This document shows, in pieces, positions 25,385 through 40,087 of a stretch of 64,000 bases of DNA. The translations under genes and the position numbers were made by a program. Under the pieces are notes generated by a model, which was not told where the DNA came from, ran no database searches, and was given only the letters and a program-made list of their open reading frames with translations. The first letter of the stretch is position 1, and each line of letters starts with the position of its first letter. Origin of the DNA: Saccoglossus kowalevskii (taxonomy: Eukaryota; Hemichordata; Enteropneusta; Harrimaniidae); assembly GCF_000003605.2 (NCBI RefSeq), contig NW_003152758.1:86712-150711 (forward strand), given 5' to 3'.

Positions 25385-27513
25385 CAAGTCACCTGAAAAT
25401 TAAAAAAAATACGGGTAATTTTTAAGACCAAAAAGCGCACAGAAAAAAGATCCATGCACGATGCGTCTGCGTGTACACAGCGCAAGTGTTTCTAGTAAAG
25501 TCATGTGTGACGTCACTAAGCTAGACAAATTGGGAACGACATATCACAGAGTATTTTACGAGAATTTGGAATCCGAAAACGGTGTGGAATAATTAACCGT
25601 GTAAATATTCCGCGGCGAAATCATGCTCGCCAAGCAGGATGCTGAACTGAGGATAAAAGCACGGTGTCCCGGAGATTCCATTATTTCGATAGGGTGGGGT
25701 GGTTGATAAGTGAGTGTTACGTATTTCACATTCATAAAAGCTAGTGGATCCGTGTCTTTAGGGAGTTTTTATCCGTTTAATAATCGCCGGGCCTCTAGGG
25801 AAGTAGAATGGCAACGTTCAATGATTGTTTAGGCGATAGTGCAAAGTACGCCACAATCGTGTATTACAAAAAAAATGCGAAAAAACAAAACAAACAAAAC
25901 AAAAACACGAACTAAATACACCCGGAAACTAATTCTTGTCAATTGAAGTAAATGTACTGATGTTCATGTGTTTGGAGCTCTGTGTAATATTAGTAAGACT
26001 CGACTTGGGGCGAAATTGCCTTAGGGTGGGGCGAAATACGCGATTGGCACGGTCGGCGCCACTGCTTACTCCCACGAGAGGCAGCTCGGGATTCCATCGA
26101 AATTACTACAACCCACCGACTCATCACTCTCACGTTAAGAAAGAGGAGAGAGAAAAAAAAGTGAAGTGTTATTGTCACCACTATTGAACCAAGATGAGTT
26201 GAAACGCATTTCCCTGGCTGAAGACGTTTAATGAAACGGTTTCCTTTGAAGTACAGGATTATACCCGCCGCGTGTTAAATCAGTGTTTCTGAGACGTCCG
26301 TTTTTACACGCGTCCGATCCAGACATCCGTGGCACATTCAAATCACGACACAGACACCCAATATCATCCCATGTTTCTTCGGTCGTTTTCCTTAATTTTT
26401 TTACTTGCAATATTTAGCATTATTTCGAACTTAAATAGTTATATTTGCACAACATGACGTTCATTTTTATGAAATAATGATTTTTTTAACGAATCACTCT
26501 CAAATTCATCTCTTTTGTTTTACATACCATGGTTTGTGAAAGGTTATGTACATTATCTGTTGCTTTGTGCAGTAATCTTCAAACTCCTTGGATGGGATTT
26601 CTTTTATATTTACAATTACGGGGCGTGTTTTTTGCTTTCAATCTAAGAAATCTGCCGTCGGCTACTTATGAGTCGTGGAGCAGAAATCTCAAGGTGTGTT
26701 GCTATGGCCACCGAGCATGCGCCGTGATATACACCTAGCTTCGGAAGGTCGATTTTGTTTTCTGGAAGAAAAAAATGGAAAGGATGGTGATTATTACTAA
26801 CCCCCTACCCCACCCCAGGTTCATGGTGCGAATGTATTATTATTATTGGGATCGGGACAGATTTTGTTTGTTCCATTTTTAAAAAATGATATCAAACTGT
26901 TATAAATAAACTTTATTGGAACCGTATTCTCATTAAGATACCGATTCGAGTACATTAGAGCACCATAGCCGAACACGCGTTTTGGGTTTCATGTAAATAC
27001 CCAGTTGTGTCGCCTCGGTATCCGTATAATACAAGTGTGATGTGGCGTAAGTATGTTGTCCCTGGGACGAGGTCTAGTCACGTGGTATTTTGTCATTTGC
27101 ATATTTACCCTGGGGTGAATCTGATTAACAGCACCGTCCCACAATCGTACTGCGAGATTGCAAATAATTAAAACCATTGTACGCATGCGTCAAAACTTAA
27201 GTCGAACAATTTCCCTTGTCCCACCGTATAACAGTCACCTTTGTATCGAATAGTTATTCACCGCGTGTGTGTGTCAGTCAGTCTAACATTGAGACCATGT
27301 CGATTATAATTTGAATCATGTGAAGTGGATTTGAATAAATCAGCTGTCAATAACGATTCATTTAATTCCACCCAAATAAACACGCATGCGCATTGTCGAA
27401 TTCACTTCCTGGCGGGCATGCGACTGTCACTGTAATGAACGGGGCCAGCACGACTGGCTATTGCGCTTCTTTTGATTTTTCTGAAAGCTGATGAAGGTAG
27501 TTCTTCAGTCATG

Positions 27514-27533
27514 CTCTCTCTCTCTCTCTCTCT
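27514..27533. repeat. CT dinucleotide repeat
   Basis: A perfect polypyrimidine tract in intron 1. Confidence 0.95.
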
Positions 27534-30500
27534 GCGTTGTGTGTATATAATCTCTCATACAGCCGAGCGTGAGAAATAATAGAACCAGTCTAGAATATCA
27601 CGTTACCATGGCGACAGAGTATTCTGGAGAGGGTCTTATAATATTCAGTGTCCTCGGGCTATCCGATATAGATGGTGGGATAGTAGAAAGCAGTTCCAAC
27701 TGGGTTTATCCGGTTCCACGATCGAGTCAGTTTGATCAGACTGAATGCAGCCAGAGCCAGTTTCACAAATTAAAATGTGTATATTTTAGATATTAACATT
27801 TTTGGTACTGTATTAAAAGGGAGCTGCATATTTATACTTCATTAAGTTTTTTTTTAAATGAACGAGTTTAACCGATTATGGATTTTACCTTAGAAATGTA
27901 AGGTGCTATGTGCAAGAAACCGTACGCCGTTATATGATAGGCATGTTATAATGGTGAATGTTCGGGGTTTTTTGTGAGTGTCAACACACTGAGTGCCAAA
28001 TTGATGTATGTGGGATTGAATGCGTAACACAAAACAGTTAATTTGTTTCTTCATTATTGTATTTCCTGGGCCTCGAAATACTTTAGTAAACGAATTGTGT
28101 ATGTATGTGTGTGTGGGGGGGGGGGCTCCCATTTAGTGATCAAATGTGGGTTAGTATATAAGAGACGGCGTATAGTTACATTGATAGGAGTAGAAGCCAG
28201 TTTACAATTATGCCGCCATTTTGAATTTTAATGAGACACCCCATGATGCAATGCAAGGTCAAAGTTCGCCTAACACCGCCCTGACTGCAGCGGCCGTTTG
28301 TGAGAGGCGGTTATGAATGCGAGTTTCAGATGAACGGCATATTTTACCGCGACGTCAGTTGACGCCAGTTGACGCGTACGGTCACCAGATACCCGGATGG
28401 ACGTACGACGGGTCGTTTTAGTTTATTATACTGTGCTTGTTTTATCATTAAGAAGACATTCGTTCAAACAATTACTAGTAAGTAAACACGAACTAAAATA
28501 CTAGTAGAGACATACGTATTTATATTTTATGTTGTTGTATTGAGATGAGGGTATTGATAAGTCAATAAACTTCCTTGTGAATGTCCAGTAAAGTAACGTA
28601 GTTAGGACTGAAGTTGTCGTGATCGTCTGTTTCACGCACTGAATTATTTCGTCATTACTATTTTAGTAAAATCCCAGTCTTACAGTCGAAAGGTGTTCAC
28701 TGCCAGTGTACATTCAAGTTAGTGTTTTTATTTTGTTTAAAGGCGATCACGTACCCATGTCAGAAGTGTTTATTTCCGCACCTACACATACTCGCTGACA
28801 GATGATGGATATTTAATTAAATCTTGATTATATCATATAATGTTCAATATGGAAATTCACAAAAGAGCAATTAGTTTGATTTTCAATTTTTCACATTTAG
28901 GCGGTCTTTAATATGCGTCGCATTTAAGAATTTACCTCATAGTTTGTGTCTCCATCACACAACTTTCTCGGTGCTGGGTATAAGTTTTGGGCATGTATAG
29001 TTTGAGTGAAGAAATCACTACCATGCTTGTTGTATCCATGTACAAAGTTTCCCCTTGCGCGAACAATCCCTAAACAGGAGTCAAATTTATATCTAGATAT
29101 TTTCAAATTGACAACTTGAAAACTTTTTTTAAAAAACCCAAATATTTTGGCAATTTTTGGCTGCTTGTTGGTCTTAATTTCAAGCAATTACGTAAATGTT
29201 TGAGGTATCACGGGGTTTATCCTGAAGCAACTTAAACAATATAAAGGCACATTAATTGTCAGTCCGTGACATAGGAATCCCGTAAACGGTCGTGTTCAAT
29301 CGGGTTGACTGACACATCCCATATGTCCACGATGCACCAATCAAATGTTGTGTTGCACATGAACTTTGGCACCGCTTATATATGACCAACTTCGGAAGAA
29401 AGGCGATTCTTCACTAAATTATGATGGACTGAGGTCGGGCAACTGCACCGCTTCATGCAAAACACAGACGGTGGTTTTCTAACTGACGATTCAAAAGTTT
29501 ATCAATTTTAACGAAATTGTGAAGTTTTCTGAGTGTGGGGTATCATCATATCGTATAAAATTGCGCGGTGTACCGTACACAAGTGTTGGATTACTGAAAC
29601 AATTGGAGTGGGTGTATTTCAAAATCATCATTGTCTATTAAATGTATTAAATTACTCTGCATCATATTTGGTTCATCTTTACGCCCTCAACTAGATTTAT
29701 GTCGTTCTGTAAACAGCTGTGGTCGTTTTTAATTAAACCACCGCGATTCAACCACTTTGACTCGAACGACGAATTTCAATTTGGTGTTTGGTCAGCACAA
29801 TGGCGGATTTATAGATTCACGGCGTCCTCACTAAAACATTCGTAACTTGAGTAAACGAGTAACTCGTACTTGTCCCATAATGCAATGGAGTTTTTGTAAA
29901 GATGCGCCCTTAACATCCTGCGCCCGTCCCTGCACTATTTCTATATAGAGTGACAATGTAACCTGTGCCTCCCTAGTATCATGGAAGTAATCTCTTTTTA
30001 CCTCCATGCTAGTATACAGGGCTTCCATGACGTCATACTTTCGACATTGAAGTCAGTGTCCCACAGGTCTGCCTTGTAGCGGAAATCACGTGATCGCCCA
30101 ATAGCGCGTTACATTTGCATACCTTTGAGGTGGTGATACGATAGGTTGTTCCAATATAACATTTCACCTTATATATGGATACATAACGATGACGCCCGAA
30201 TTGTATTATAAATCAGATCACGTCTTCAGTTGAAAAGCTCGACGCTATTTAGGGTCATAGGTCATTCACTTTACCGGTGTTTACGAGGCGTGCTGGTGAG
30301 ATGTAAAAGCATCATTATTTTCACCGTTTCCAGGAAAAAGCGAATTTGCAATATTTCCCGCTGAGCACAGGAATTTCTCATCGAGATGTGTACCTGTTTA
30401 AGTACAAAACTCTTGTCGCTGTCGGATGAGTATACAATGTGTTGTGTATGATCGATCTTTGCAGAAGATTGCAGTAATATTTAGCATAAAAAGTCCATTG

Positions 30501-33500
30501 TTGCACTTTGTAACTTGTTATTGCCTTTAGCTATATGTGGCGTTTCCATGACCACATACGATGAGTTTTTACAAAATGAAGACAAAATATTTTCCCGCCA
30601 GATTGAAAGTGTCGTCTGGGTTTGTGCAGCGGCGTGTATTTTGTACGCAGTCGAACGTTATGGAAGGGTCTTTAATGCTACAGCATTGAATAATCATTTG
30701 GTTAACGGGCTGTAACGCCAGTATATCGCCCAGCGTCAGTGTACCGTATAGCAGCCGATAGAACATGCATCGCATTCAAACTAAAAAAAACCCTATCATT
30801 TGTTGTCGTCATCATCTTCGTGACACGTGCATTACACGTGCGCAGACTGGCACTGCGCATCATACGTCAGTGAATTGCTGGCTGTTTTCATAGCATGGGA
30901 TAAATCGAACATGGCGGATTACGGTGAATTGGTGGGGATTTATAGCGCGAGACTGCGATAGTGTGTCAGGTGCTGGTTAAAGTTTAATGAGATAAAGTAC
31001 GACCTTGTTATCCGAATGTGACATCGGAGGGCACAGCACTGACGCTGTTCGAAATTGCATTTTGCTCGAAAAATGATTCTGTGAACTTCGAACTGCCGCT
31101 ATCCCCTGGTGGTTATCATTTGATGTTTGTTGAATTTACACCTGGGCGACTATCGTTACTGTATCCGTCTGCTGTCGTACGTAGACAGCGAAAATGGATA
31201 TTCTTCGATGTAGCCATAGGGTGATCACCGTTCCCAGATTTTCTTTTTAACGAACGAAATTCATTTCGCGCTTTTTCATTTCCTAGGGTGACGTTTCTTA
31301 TCAGTCATCTGTCATGACAAATCTGCTCGTCCTAGGCTGATTTTCGTTTAATACCCGAGTCTATCGTCACTCCAGAGCTTCCAATGTTTATTTTCCAACG
31401 TTATTCCGTCTCGTTGAGTTCGTATGATGTCAGTGAATTCATTGGGTCATGATTTCTGTTTTTGCACGTTCATCTGATCGCTCACATCCCTCACCTTTAG
31501 TATACTGGGACGAATGTAAGAAATATACATCATTTGTGAATTCGAATTGGTCTCGCATAGTGGCTTCCCATTCAAAATACAGTTCTATCCATTTCTGTTC
31601 GCCGGTGGCATATCTTATAGCCACCTTTTTGTGAAATAAAAGGCTGACCATTAGAAACCACATGGGATAGAACCGACTATGTCAATTATTTTTTTCGTTT
31701 TGCTTTTGTCTTCAGTTTCAAGTATATGTGTAGGACTGTTTTCTCTTTGAATGTTATTTATTCCGTATTCTACAACCCAAACATTCTAAATAGTCAACCC
31801 TCTTACATAATAATCATGATATCCGTGAATTCTTGAGTATAGATGAGTAAAGATGCCGCACACACGATCTTCCAATCCTCTTTCATTTCAAGATGGCAAA
31901 TGACTCATCCCTTGAACATAGTCTCCAATTGAGATTCGCCGACTGGTGTTCGGGGATCTAGAGCATGCCATTATTTAAATATTTAATTTAAATATTCTGG
32001 CGATTTAATCAGAGATTGTTCTCAAAACAGCATGACCAAGATGAGCCAACAGTTTGGAGACTGCTATGGAGGGAGGGTGTGTAGAATGTGTATTTTCTTG
32101 CAACTTTTCTCCAGAAATTAAATTTCGACTTTCTGTTGCATTACAACATTCACTGTCCATTGAGTTTCATAACAGATTATATTAAGGTCTTGCAACACGT
32201 CTGATAAATCTTATTTCAATTGATTGGAAATTCAAAAATTTATGTAAACGCTCTTCGCCAAGTTCGTTCGGTATAAATCTGTGCGTTTGTGTAACCATTT
32301 GGTGAGCGACAATCTGTGACGTAACACCTAAATGATCACAGGGAATGTGGGCGGTTATGCCACTCGTGAATGTAGGCGCAAACGATAATCTTCAAAACAC
32401 ATAGTCATAGCGTAGTATACGGATCTCCCTCTACAATTGAATAATATTCAAAATTAAAAGTATCTATAGTTTAGAAAAAGTTTGAGAATGACGCTTTTTA
32501 ATGGTAAAATCAAATACTACGGCGGTGAACATTATTATCGATCGTCGGTAGCATCGTAATAGTGGTTGTTGAATCGGTCTAACGATCGATAGACCTAATT
32601 CTACCCGGGTTAATCACTCAAAAGGTAGCCTTACCCAGGGCGAGTTGGTCGCATAGTCACTGACCGTGATTTATACTGAGATCGGGTATGATTGAGCCCT
32701 GAAAAATTGACATTATCATAGAATAATGGTCACGCAGTCCTGTCACTTAGTCCCAAACATGGAATATGACGCTTGAAACACAAAAAGAGGCTTTAACCAA
32801 ATAGAGATATTGTCGCCCCTTTGAATAAAATGATACAAGTTGGGCAACGACGTTCACTATTTTTGTGGGGGGGGGGGCTATTTTTAACCTATTGCCAAAG
32901 ACGGCGGCTCGACAACATTCCATATATTTTCTGAATCATATTTCTAGTCAGATTGAAACATAATAGGAAATCAACAACCACAAAAAATGCATACAAACAC
33001 GCAATTCCCAAATGTGAGATGAGATGAGACAAGGCACGTGGTTAGTTTGTGATCAGTGCCGTGTAATATAAAACACTTGACCTGTTTTGACCTAGAAGCT
33101 TTAACCAATCATTTGGGAGTTGCGAATCTGAACACGGCATTGAACAAACTGTGCTGTGATGTGCGTTAGTTTTGTTTTCACTAAATTTGCGCGTGCGCAG
33201 TTTATGTAGATAGTTGCGTAGTTTGTCTTCACCCGGGTTCACCAGTGCCGGACACGTGACCAGGCCTGTATCGCACGAGTGTCGTTGTATACCGCGCTGT
33301 GAACAAAATTGACGTCAGACCTCGGGCATGCGCAGTGCCTGGGATGTACAATGTCAATTGGAAATCAGACAGACGTTTACATGTCAAAACAATTTTATGC
33401 ATAAAATCGATCGCCCCACTTTGAAGAATGAAACCGAAACTTGATAAAAAATAGAAACTATTCCTTGATCGATAAGCAGTGTGTAGGTCCCTGCAGCTGT

Positions 33501-35508
33501 TCGGGATAGGTTTATTTGCCGTCAAACGAAATCTGCAAAATGCTTCATAAGAGTGAGCAGTTTGTATGATATTCTTGAACTTAATTTTCAACTTGAATCA
33601 TGGCAAATGATTGGACGGCATGTAGTTAGCACGCACTCGCCTCAGTCTCGGTAGACTGACGTCAATCTACCATAGTGCATTGCTTCATTGGATTTGAAGT
33701 GTCGTTCACTCTTGTGCGAAAGGAGGTGTGTAATTTGTTTTTCATATATTCCAACTGAACTGACCGCGACTATAATACCATCTTCGAGATTCATTGGGTT
33801 CATGCTACAGTCAGTTTGATGCATCAGATTAATAATATGCCAAATTGCCCTTGCCCCTTTCAAATATAATAATTCATAAAGCGTATAGGTCCGGAAACAG
33901 AGTGAAATGTATTATTTTTTTTCCCACGAAGTTCATTTTTGCCGACCTATTAAAAACGCACTTGATTTGACAGCGAGATCGATGGAGCAACTAATGAAAG
34001 TCTTAGAATAAAAAAAACTGGGTTAAAGTACCCAGTAAATTTTCTAAGAAAAAAAAAAGGAATTATTCTGAAATTGATAAAATAGCGGGAAATTGGCTTG
34101 TAAGATTTCACAGCGGTTGTTGGCGAAGCACAATCTAGAAGTGCTAAATTTGGGAAATGGAGGACCGTATGCGGTCCGGTTTCTGTCATCAATCAGCCGA
34201 GCCTCTTTCGATATGTGTGATTGATTTAGATTGGTCCGATAAAAGCGGGCACGGTGTGTATAGTAGTGGGACGGACTGTATTGGCCTTTTTAATCGGCGT
34301 GCGGTGAAAATGGATTTCCAATGAAGCGGGAATCACTGTTGGAAGCTGGAATGGACAGGTGACAGAGAGGTTGAATCAATCAAATAAATAGAGACGAACT
34401 AGGCACTTATATATTTTCCGACGACATGGAGCTCCGATAAGCCGGTGTTTGCAAGTAGCATGTGCGTTGATACGGACCGTCGGTGTCGGAGTTCTGCAGG
34501 ATTGCTCAACGCTTCGTCCCAGGCGCCAACACGAAAATGTCATTTGCCCGCGAGTGTTTTAGCACGTCAACAGGATTTTAAAGTACATTTACAATGAGAT
34601 CTGGTGTGTTTTAGGTGCTAAAAGGCTGACATTTGCCAATTCAATTGCTGACAGATTCTCCCATGTCTCGGGCATATTTTCGAAGTCGTGCAAACTATCA
34701 TAAACTGAGTAATCCGGCGCATTTTAAGGAAGTGTCCCGTTAAACTGAAAGGTCATAGATGGACTGACTGACTATTACGCCCATATGAATTATTGATAAT
34801 GCCAAATTTCCGCAAAATTTAAATCAAATTTCCACGATGTTTCGCAAATAGGGGCCACTCCCCACAAATCATTATTGTAAATTGGTATGCTGGCGTGTGC
34901 GCACAGAGTTGAACTCAGTGGGAAAGTGGCCCGCTATGAGTGTCAGCATACTAACAATCTATATGGTAATTCTGCGCTCCCACGATAGAGCCGTTCGTAT
35001 GCATCGATGAGAAGAAAGTGTGGCTGGCGATAGTGAGATATCCGAATCTAGATGGACTAAAACCAGTTTATATTAACTATGTCTATCGATTTTACCATTC
35101 ATTTCTCGCTTCTACGTCATTTACATGGTTGACACGCTTTTTATTGTTTCAAGTCACGTAAATTACGTCACAGGCGAGGACCATCGTGACATGAAGTAAA
35201 ACATTGATCGTTTTTCGTAATAATTATTGGACCAGTACTAAGAACTCCGCTCTAGTAATGGATTCTTTAAAAGAAACCTGCAAGCCACCATTGATTGCTA
35301 AGTAATGCCCCGCTGTCCGATGTGTGAATCAATGTTGATTAAACCAGATATTTAGTTGAAATTCAAGTCTGTTTTGTTCCGAAATCTAACAATTTTTGTT
35401 TGAAGCACAAGTATGAGATACAATAGACGATGTAATCGTCATATCGCCTCAGTTGAGTTATCGTTTCTGTAGAGATAGATTGATAGTTTAGAAAGATTCA
35501 ATTTGACA

Positions 35509-37036
35509 GACTGACGAATCCATGCACTTTGTCCCGTCCCTAAAGCTGACCAAATTTGTTCACTGACGAATCCATGCACTTTGTCCCGTCCCTAAAGCTG
35601 TCCAAATTTGTTCACTGACGAACCCATGCACTTTGTCCCGTCCCTAAAGCTGACCAAATGTGCTCGCTGACGAATCCATGCACATTGTCCCGTCCCTAAA
35701 GCTGACCAAATTTGTTCACTGACGAATCCATGCACTTTGTCCCGTCCCTAAAGCTGTCTAAATTTGTTCACTGACGAATCCATGCACTTTGTCCCGTCCC
35801 TAAAGCTGACCAAATGTGCTCGCTGACGAATCCATGCACATTGTCCCGTCCCTAAAGCTGACCAAATTTGTTCACTGACGAATCCATGCACTTTGTCCCG
35901 TCCCTAAAGCTGACCAAATTTGTTCACTGACGAACCCATGCACATTGTTCCGTTCCTAAAACTGTCCATGTCCAATTCTGTTCACTGACTAACCCATGCA
36001 CATTGTCCCGTCCCTAAATCTGATGAAATATGTTCACTGACGAGCCCGATCATATTGTTCCGTCCCTAAAACTGATGAAATCTGTTCACTGACGAACCCA
36101 TGCACATTGTCCCGTCCCTAAATCTGATGAAATCTGTTCACTGGCGAACCCATGCACATTGTCCCGTCCCTAAAACTGATGAAATCTGTTCACTGACGAA
36201 CCCATGCACATTGTCCCGTCCCTAAATCTGATGAAATCTGTTCACTGACGAACCCGTTCATATTGTCCCGTCCCTAAATNNNNNNNNNNNNNNNNNNNNN
36301 NNNNNNNNNNNNNNNNNNNNNNNNNNNNNNNNNNNNNNNNNNNNNNNNNNNNNNNNNNNNNNNNNNNNNNNNNNNNNNNNNNNNNNNNNNNNNNNNNNNN
36401 NNNNNNNNNNNNNNNNNNNNNNNNNNNNNNNNNNNNNNNNNNNNNNNNNNNNNNNNNNNNNNNNNNNNNNNNNNNNNNNNNNNNNNNNNNNNNNNNNNNN
36501 NNNNNNNNNNNNNNNNNNNNNNNNNNNNNNNNNNNNNNNNNNNNNNNNNNNNNNNNNNNNNNNNNNNNNNNNNNNNNNNNNNNNNNNNNNNNNNNNNNNN
36601 NNNNNNNNNNNNNNNNNNNNNNNNNNNNNNNNNNNNNNNNNNNNNNNNNNNAACTGATGAAATCTGTTCACTGACGAACCCATGCACATTGTCCCGTCCC
36701 TAAATCTGATGAAATCTGTTCACTGACGAACCCGTTCATATTGTCCCGTCCCTAAATATGATGAAATCTGTTCACTGACGAACCCGTTCATATTGTCCCG
36801 TCCCTAAATCTGATGAAATCTGTTCACTGACGAGCCCGTTCATATTGTCCCGTCCCTAAAGCTGACCAAATTTGTTCACCAACAAACCTATGCACATTGT
36901 CCCGTCCCTAAATCTGATGAAATCTGTTCACCGACGAACCTATGCACTTTGTCCCGTCCCTAAATCTGATGAAATCTGTTCACTGACGAGCCTGTCCACA
37001 TTGTTCCGTCCCTAAATCTGATGAAATCTGCTCACT
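35509..37036. repeat. 52-bp satellite with two subfamilies and trimeric order
   Basis: The unit is 52 bp with ACTGACGAAYCCATGCACWT, then TGTCCCGTCCCTAAA. Subfamily A (35509 to about 35930) continues GCTGACCAAATTTGTTC and shows a 156-bp trimer: the rare word TGTGCTCGCT recurs at exactly 156 bp. Subfamily B (about 35940-37036) continues TCTGATGAAATCTGTTC. An assembly gap lies inside subfamily B. It sits in intron 1 of the NOL4-family gene. Confidence 0.93.
36280..36651. other. Assembly gap (372 N) inside the 52-bp satellite
   Basis: A run of N with subfamily B units on both sides. The true array is likely to differ in length. The length of 372 suggests an estimated rather than a nominal gap. 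Confidence 0.99.
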
Positions 37037-39868
37037 TCTCCTGTCACGGCGTGGACCCGAATGCAACTGACGCTGTTTCCGTCATATGCGTGCAGACCGG
37101 AATATACAGCAAAAACACCACAAGACTGCATTTTTCCAGCTCGTTAGAAAAAAAGAGAATGACTTTTACCAAGCGGACAATTTAGCTTTGATGAGACTGG
37201 TATCAATTGAAAAATGATCGGCGTAACAATAACGCGTGCCAATACACGTATTAATCAGCAAAAGACATTCACATACAGCGTATATACAAATTTACACTTT
37301 GTCACTCCTCATCCGTCATCAGAGTATTGAGTCGTTTTACATGCCCCGTCTTTTCGATCATTTCGCTACTTTGCCTGGTAGCAATATGCATATGTATTCA
37401 GCCTCCCCTGTCTATCGAACTCCGCTAATTTTATTCAATTGCCCTGAACAGGTTTCTCATATTTACCCGATAGAGTGTATATCATTTGGAATTTATGTCA
37501 CTTTCATTCTAGTATATTGCCCTCTTTTCCATTATTTTCATTCAGACTGTCCGATCATTCCACCCCCGTAGCGTTAAGTACGTACCAAGTCATGCGAGTA
37601 ATTGCTCCCCTTTTTACACGGTTATTTTTCGATGCATCCAGATCAAAAAATACCCCGAGAAATAATGTATTTTATATATTTTTCTGTCTATCGCTGCTCT
37701 ATTTTCCGGTAGAGCATATCTCTATCGGGGACGTCCGTCGACTGTGTTTACCCAATTATGCGACAGTGTGGAGCACCGAAGGAGATGGTGATGACGTCAT
37801 CATGCATTCAGGGTATTCTACTCGAGTGTGATAGAGCCAGGGAGAGACCAGTTTTGTCGCGTCTGCGCATGGTCAAATTAATATTGGACGTTATGCCAGA
37901 GCAACGCTAACCTAGGAAACAAGCAACTTGTCTTTTGTCTGGAATATAGTAGTGTTTTATTTCGCATAATATATTATGTATATTACTATTAATCACTGAT
38001 ATCCGGTACGATTGTCTGTCAACCCGTGACAAACACGTTAAATAGTAACCGGCTAACGCTGGCGATATACGACATTCTACGTGGAATTCATACACTTGTT
38101 AGTCTATGAGTTATTCTACAATGTTTGAGCCGCCCCCCCCTCCCACACCCATCAATATGTTGATTTCTTATTTACAAATGTTGACCCAATCCAATCTACA
38201 TTTGGTATTCTCACTGCAGTGTACGTTCTAATGGGATATAGCGCGCATGGATGATCACAAATTAATGCCATTGTCATGGTAACTGTGTGTGCACAGCGCT
38301 CTCGCATCTATCCGAGTACGCTGGACTTGCCGCGCCGCGCAAAGGATCGCGGGAAATCACGACCGGTGGATGACACTGCCCGTGTCCCGGTCACGTGACA
38401 TAGCACCGTAATTTTGCTAGAATTCTACGCGGGTTATGCAAGTTAATTTCACCCTTTGGCTGTGTTTGATTACTATTTTCTTACTATTTCACTTTAAGGG
38501 CCTATTGGAGTCGGGGTCCGGTCGTTTACAAACATCAATCTCCCTCTCAACTGCTTGGATACGCCGTGTGAACGCTACCGGCAAAAGAGTCGGTGATTTA
38601 ACATGTTTTAAGGAGTCTCGGGAAATCAGCCGTTATATATTATGTTAGGAGTGTGGACACAGCTAGAAAGGTGCAATACTAGTATAGTCAGTTCGTCATA
38701 ATTATTTCACATCCACTCGCTTGAGTCAATGTTTAAAATGAAAATTAACCGATATTATGTGCACGTTTTTACTCACAAAAAACTGTACTGCCACAAACGT
38801 TTACGTACATTGGAATGCATGAAATATTGTTTTTTTTGTTTCGGGCGCTATGGTATGTGGCATGCTTGCCGAACCACTCGCTTTAATAGAATTGCCAACC
38901 AATCTTTCAAAATGTTGTTACGGGCTGTTCTGAATTCCGTCTCCATGCACGTAATGTCTGGAGCATGCAAAATAGCCACTCCACACCGACGCAGCCTTCA
39001 CCTGAAACACTGAAAATGGCTCATTTGAATTGCAAATTGTGCACAACAACGACTTCAAAATTACGATGAAAACGAATTCCATGTACGGAGTATGTTATGA
39101 GCTACCGTCGTTCAATGTACACACCAGAAAGAACTGCGCACTTCAGTTCAAATTATGCTTGAATTCATTGTCAAATTGAGCGTAAAAGATAAAACGAGCC
39201 TCAGCGTTTCCCCACCAATTTTCTTTTATCATTGCGAACACATATCGCACGGTGCAATATGGGGCGCTTTATGGCGGGAAAATGAAAAGAATAAACAGTA
39301 CGAGGATGGGAAAAGCAAATTAGACTTGTCAACTTTGTTGAATGCATTGCTATCGAGAGCTTAATATCCCATGGCGATTTCCTCCTTCAGTCACCACGTC
39401 GTTTCCAGAGCCTTTTAATTTAATGCTTTGTGGTGCCAGCGTTGTAAATGTCCACTCGATGCGAATGTGTCAGATTTTGGGTTCAAAACGCAGTGCCGCG
39501 GTAATCGCATGGATGGAAAGAAATGCCATGCGTTCCAGTTAAAAATTACCTAAAGCAAATATGGATTCGCCATTTATTGCTAACGCATTCGACCATGAAC
39601 TTGTTCGCTTAGTTTTAACCCGAAAACAAAGACTTCACGGAGCGTACTATATTGAGTGATTTCCGACTGGGTCGTCTAATCGAATTCGGTTACTACTACT
39701 TAGGTCTGAACAGCATCGTGTACTATTTAATTATATAAAATAAACCAATCGCTAGCGTCTATCTTCAGATGTTGCTGTTCCTGGTCTGTATGACCCCAAT
39801 GTCGTGTTGGGTGTACGTATACATTATATATTCAGGTTATGCATATATTAAATACACGAGATAATATC

Positions 39869-39908
39869 ATTGGCTGATGTTCAGAAATCGATTTTGTAGT
39901 CAGCCAAT
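39869..39908. promoter_or_regulatory. Inverted pair of CCAAT boxes (distal to exon 2)
   Basis: ATTGGCTGA at 39869-39877 and TCAGCCAAT at 39900-39908 are perfect 9-bp inverted arms, so the same NF-Y-type site faces both ways, 22 bp apart. A second such pair lies 135 bp downstream. Together they give four CCAAT boxes in about 220 bp, roughly 0.85-1.1 kb before exon 2. This may mark an enhancer or an alternative promoter. Confidence 0.4.
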
Positions 39909-40042
39909 TGAAACACAAACTCGGCCACTTCTACGTCTTATCGGTTACCATGGTTATTAGCCGACCACCGAACAAAAACACTGTCTGAAAATGTATCGGG
40001 CATGACTCTGGAGTCGATGCGAAGCTACTCACAAGATTTACG

Positions 40043-40087
40043 CTGATTGGCTACCGAAACCCAACACCTAACTGTCGAGCCAATCAG
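40043..40087. promoter_or_regulatory. Inverted pair of CCAAT boxes (proximal to exon 2)
   Basis: CTGATTGGCT (40043-40052) and AGCCAATCAG (40078-40087) are perfect 10-bp inverted arms. Each is a full NF-Y consensus site (AGCCAATCAG), one on each strand. This is the second inverted CCAAT pair in 220 bp. It could also be read as a small hairpin with a 25-nt loop, but the strict NF-Y match in both arms favours protein binding. Confidence 0.4.

Noticed and set aside
36258-36689. Open frames of about 140 codons on the minus strand.
   Set aside because: They consist almost entirely of N.
35940-37036. Hammerhead-ribozyme-like words in the 52-bp satellite (CTGATGA followed by GAA and GTC).
   Set aside because: The bases after CTGATGA do not form a stem II, the GAAA core is GAAC, and stems I and III cannot be drawn. 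Subfamily A lacks CTGATGA altogether.
37890-38065. Possible inverted repeat GCCAG..CGCTAACC and GGCTAACGCTGGC.
   Set aside because: The arms need an insertion to align and no target duplication is visible; too weak to call an element.
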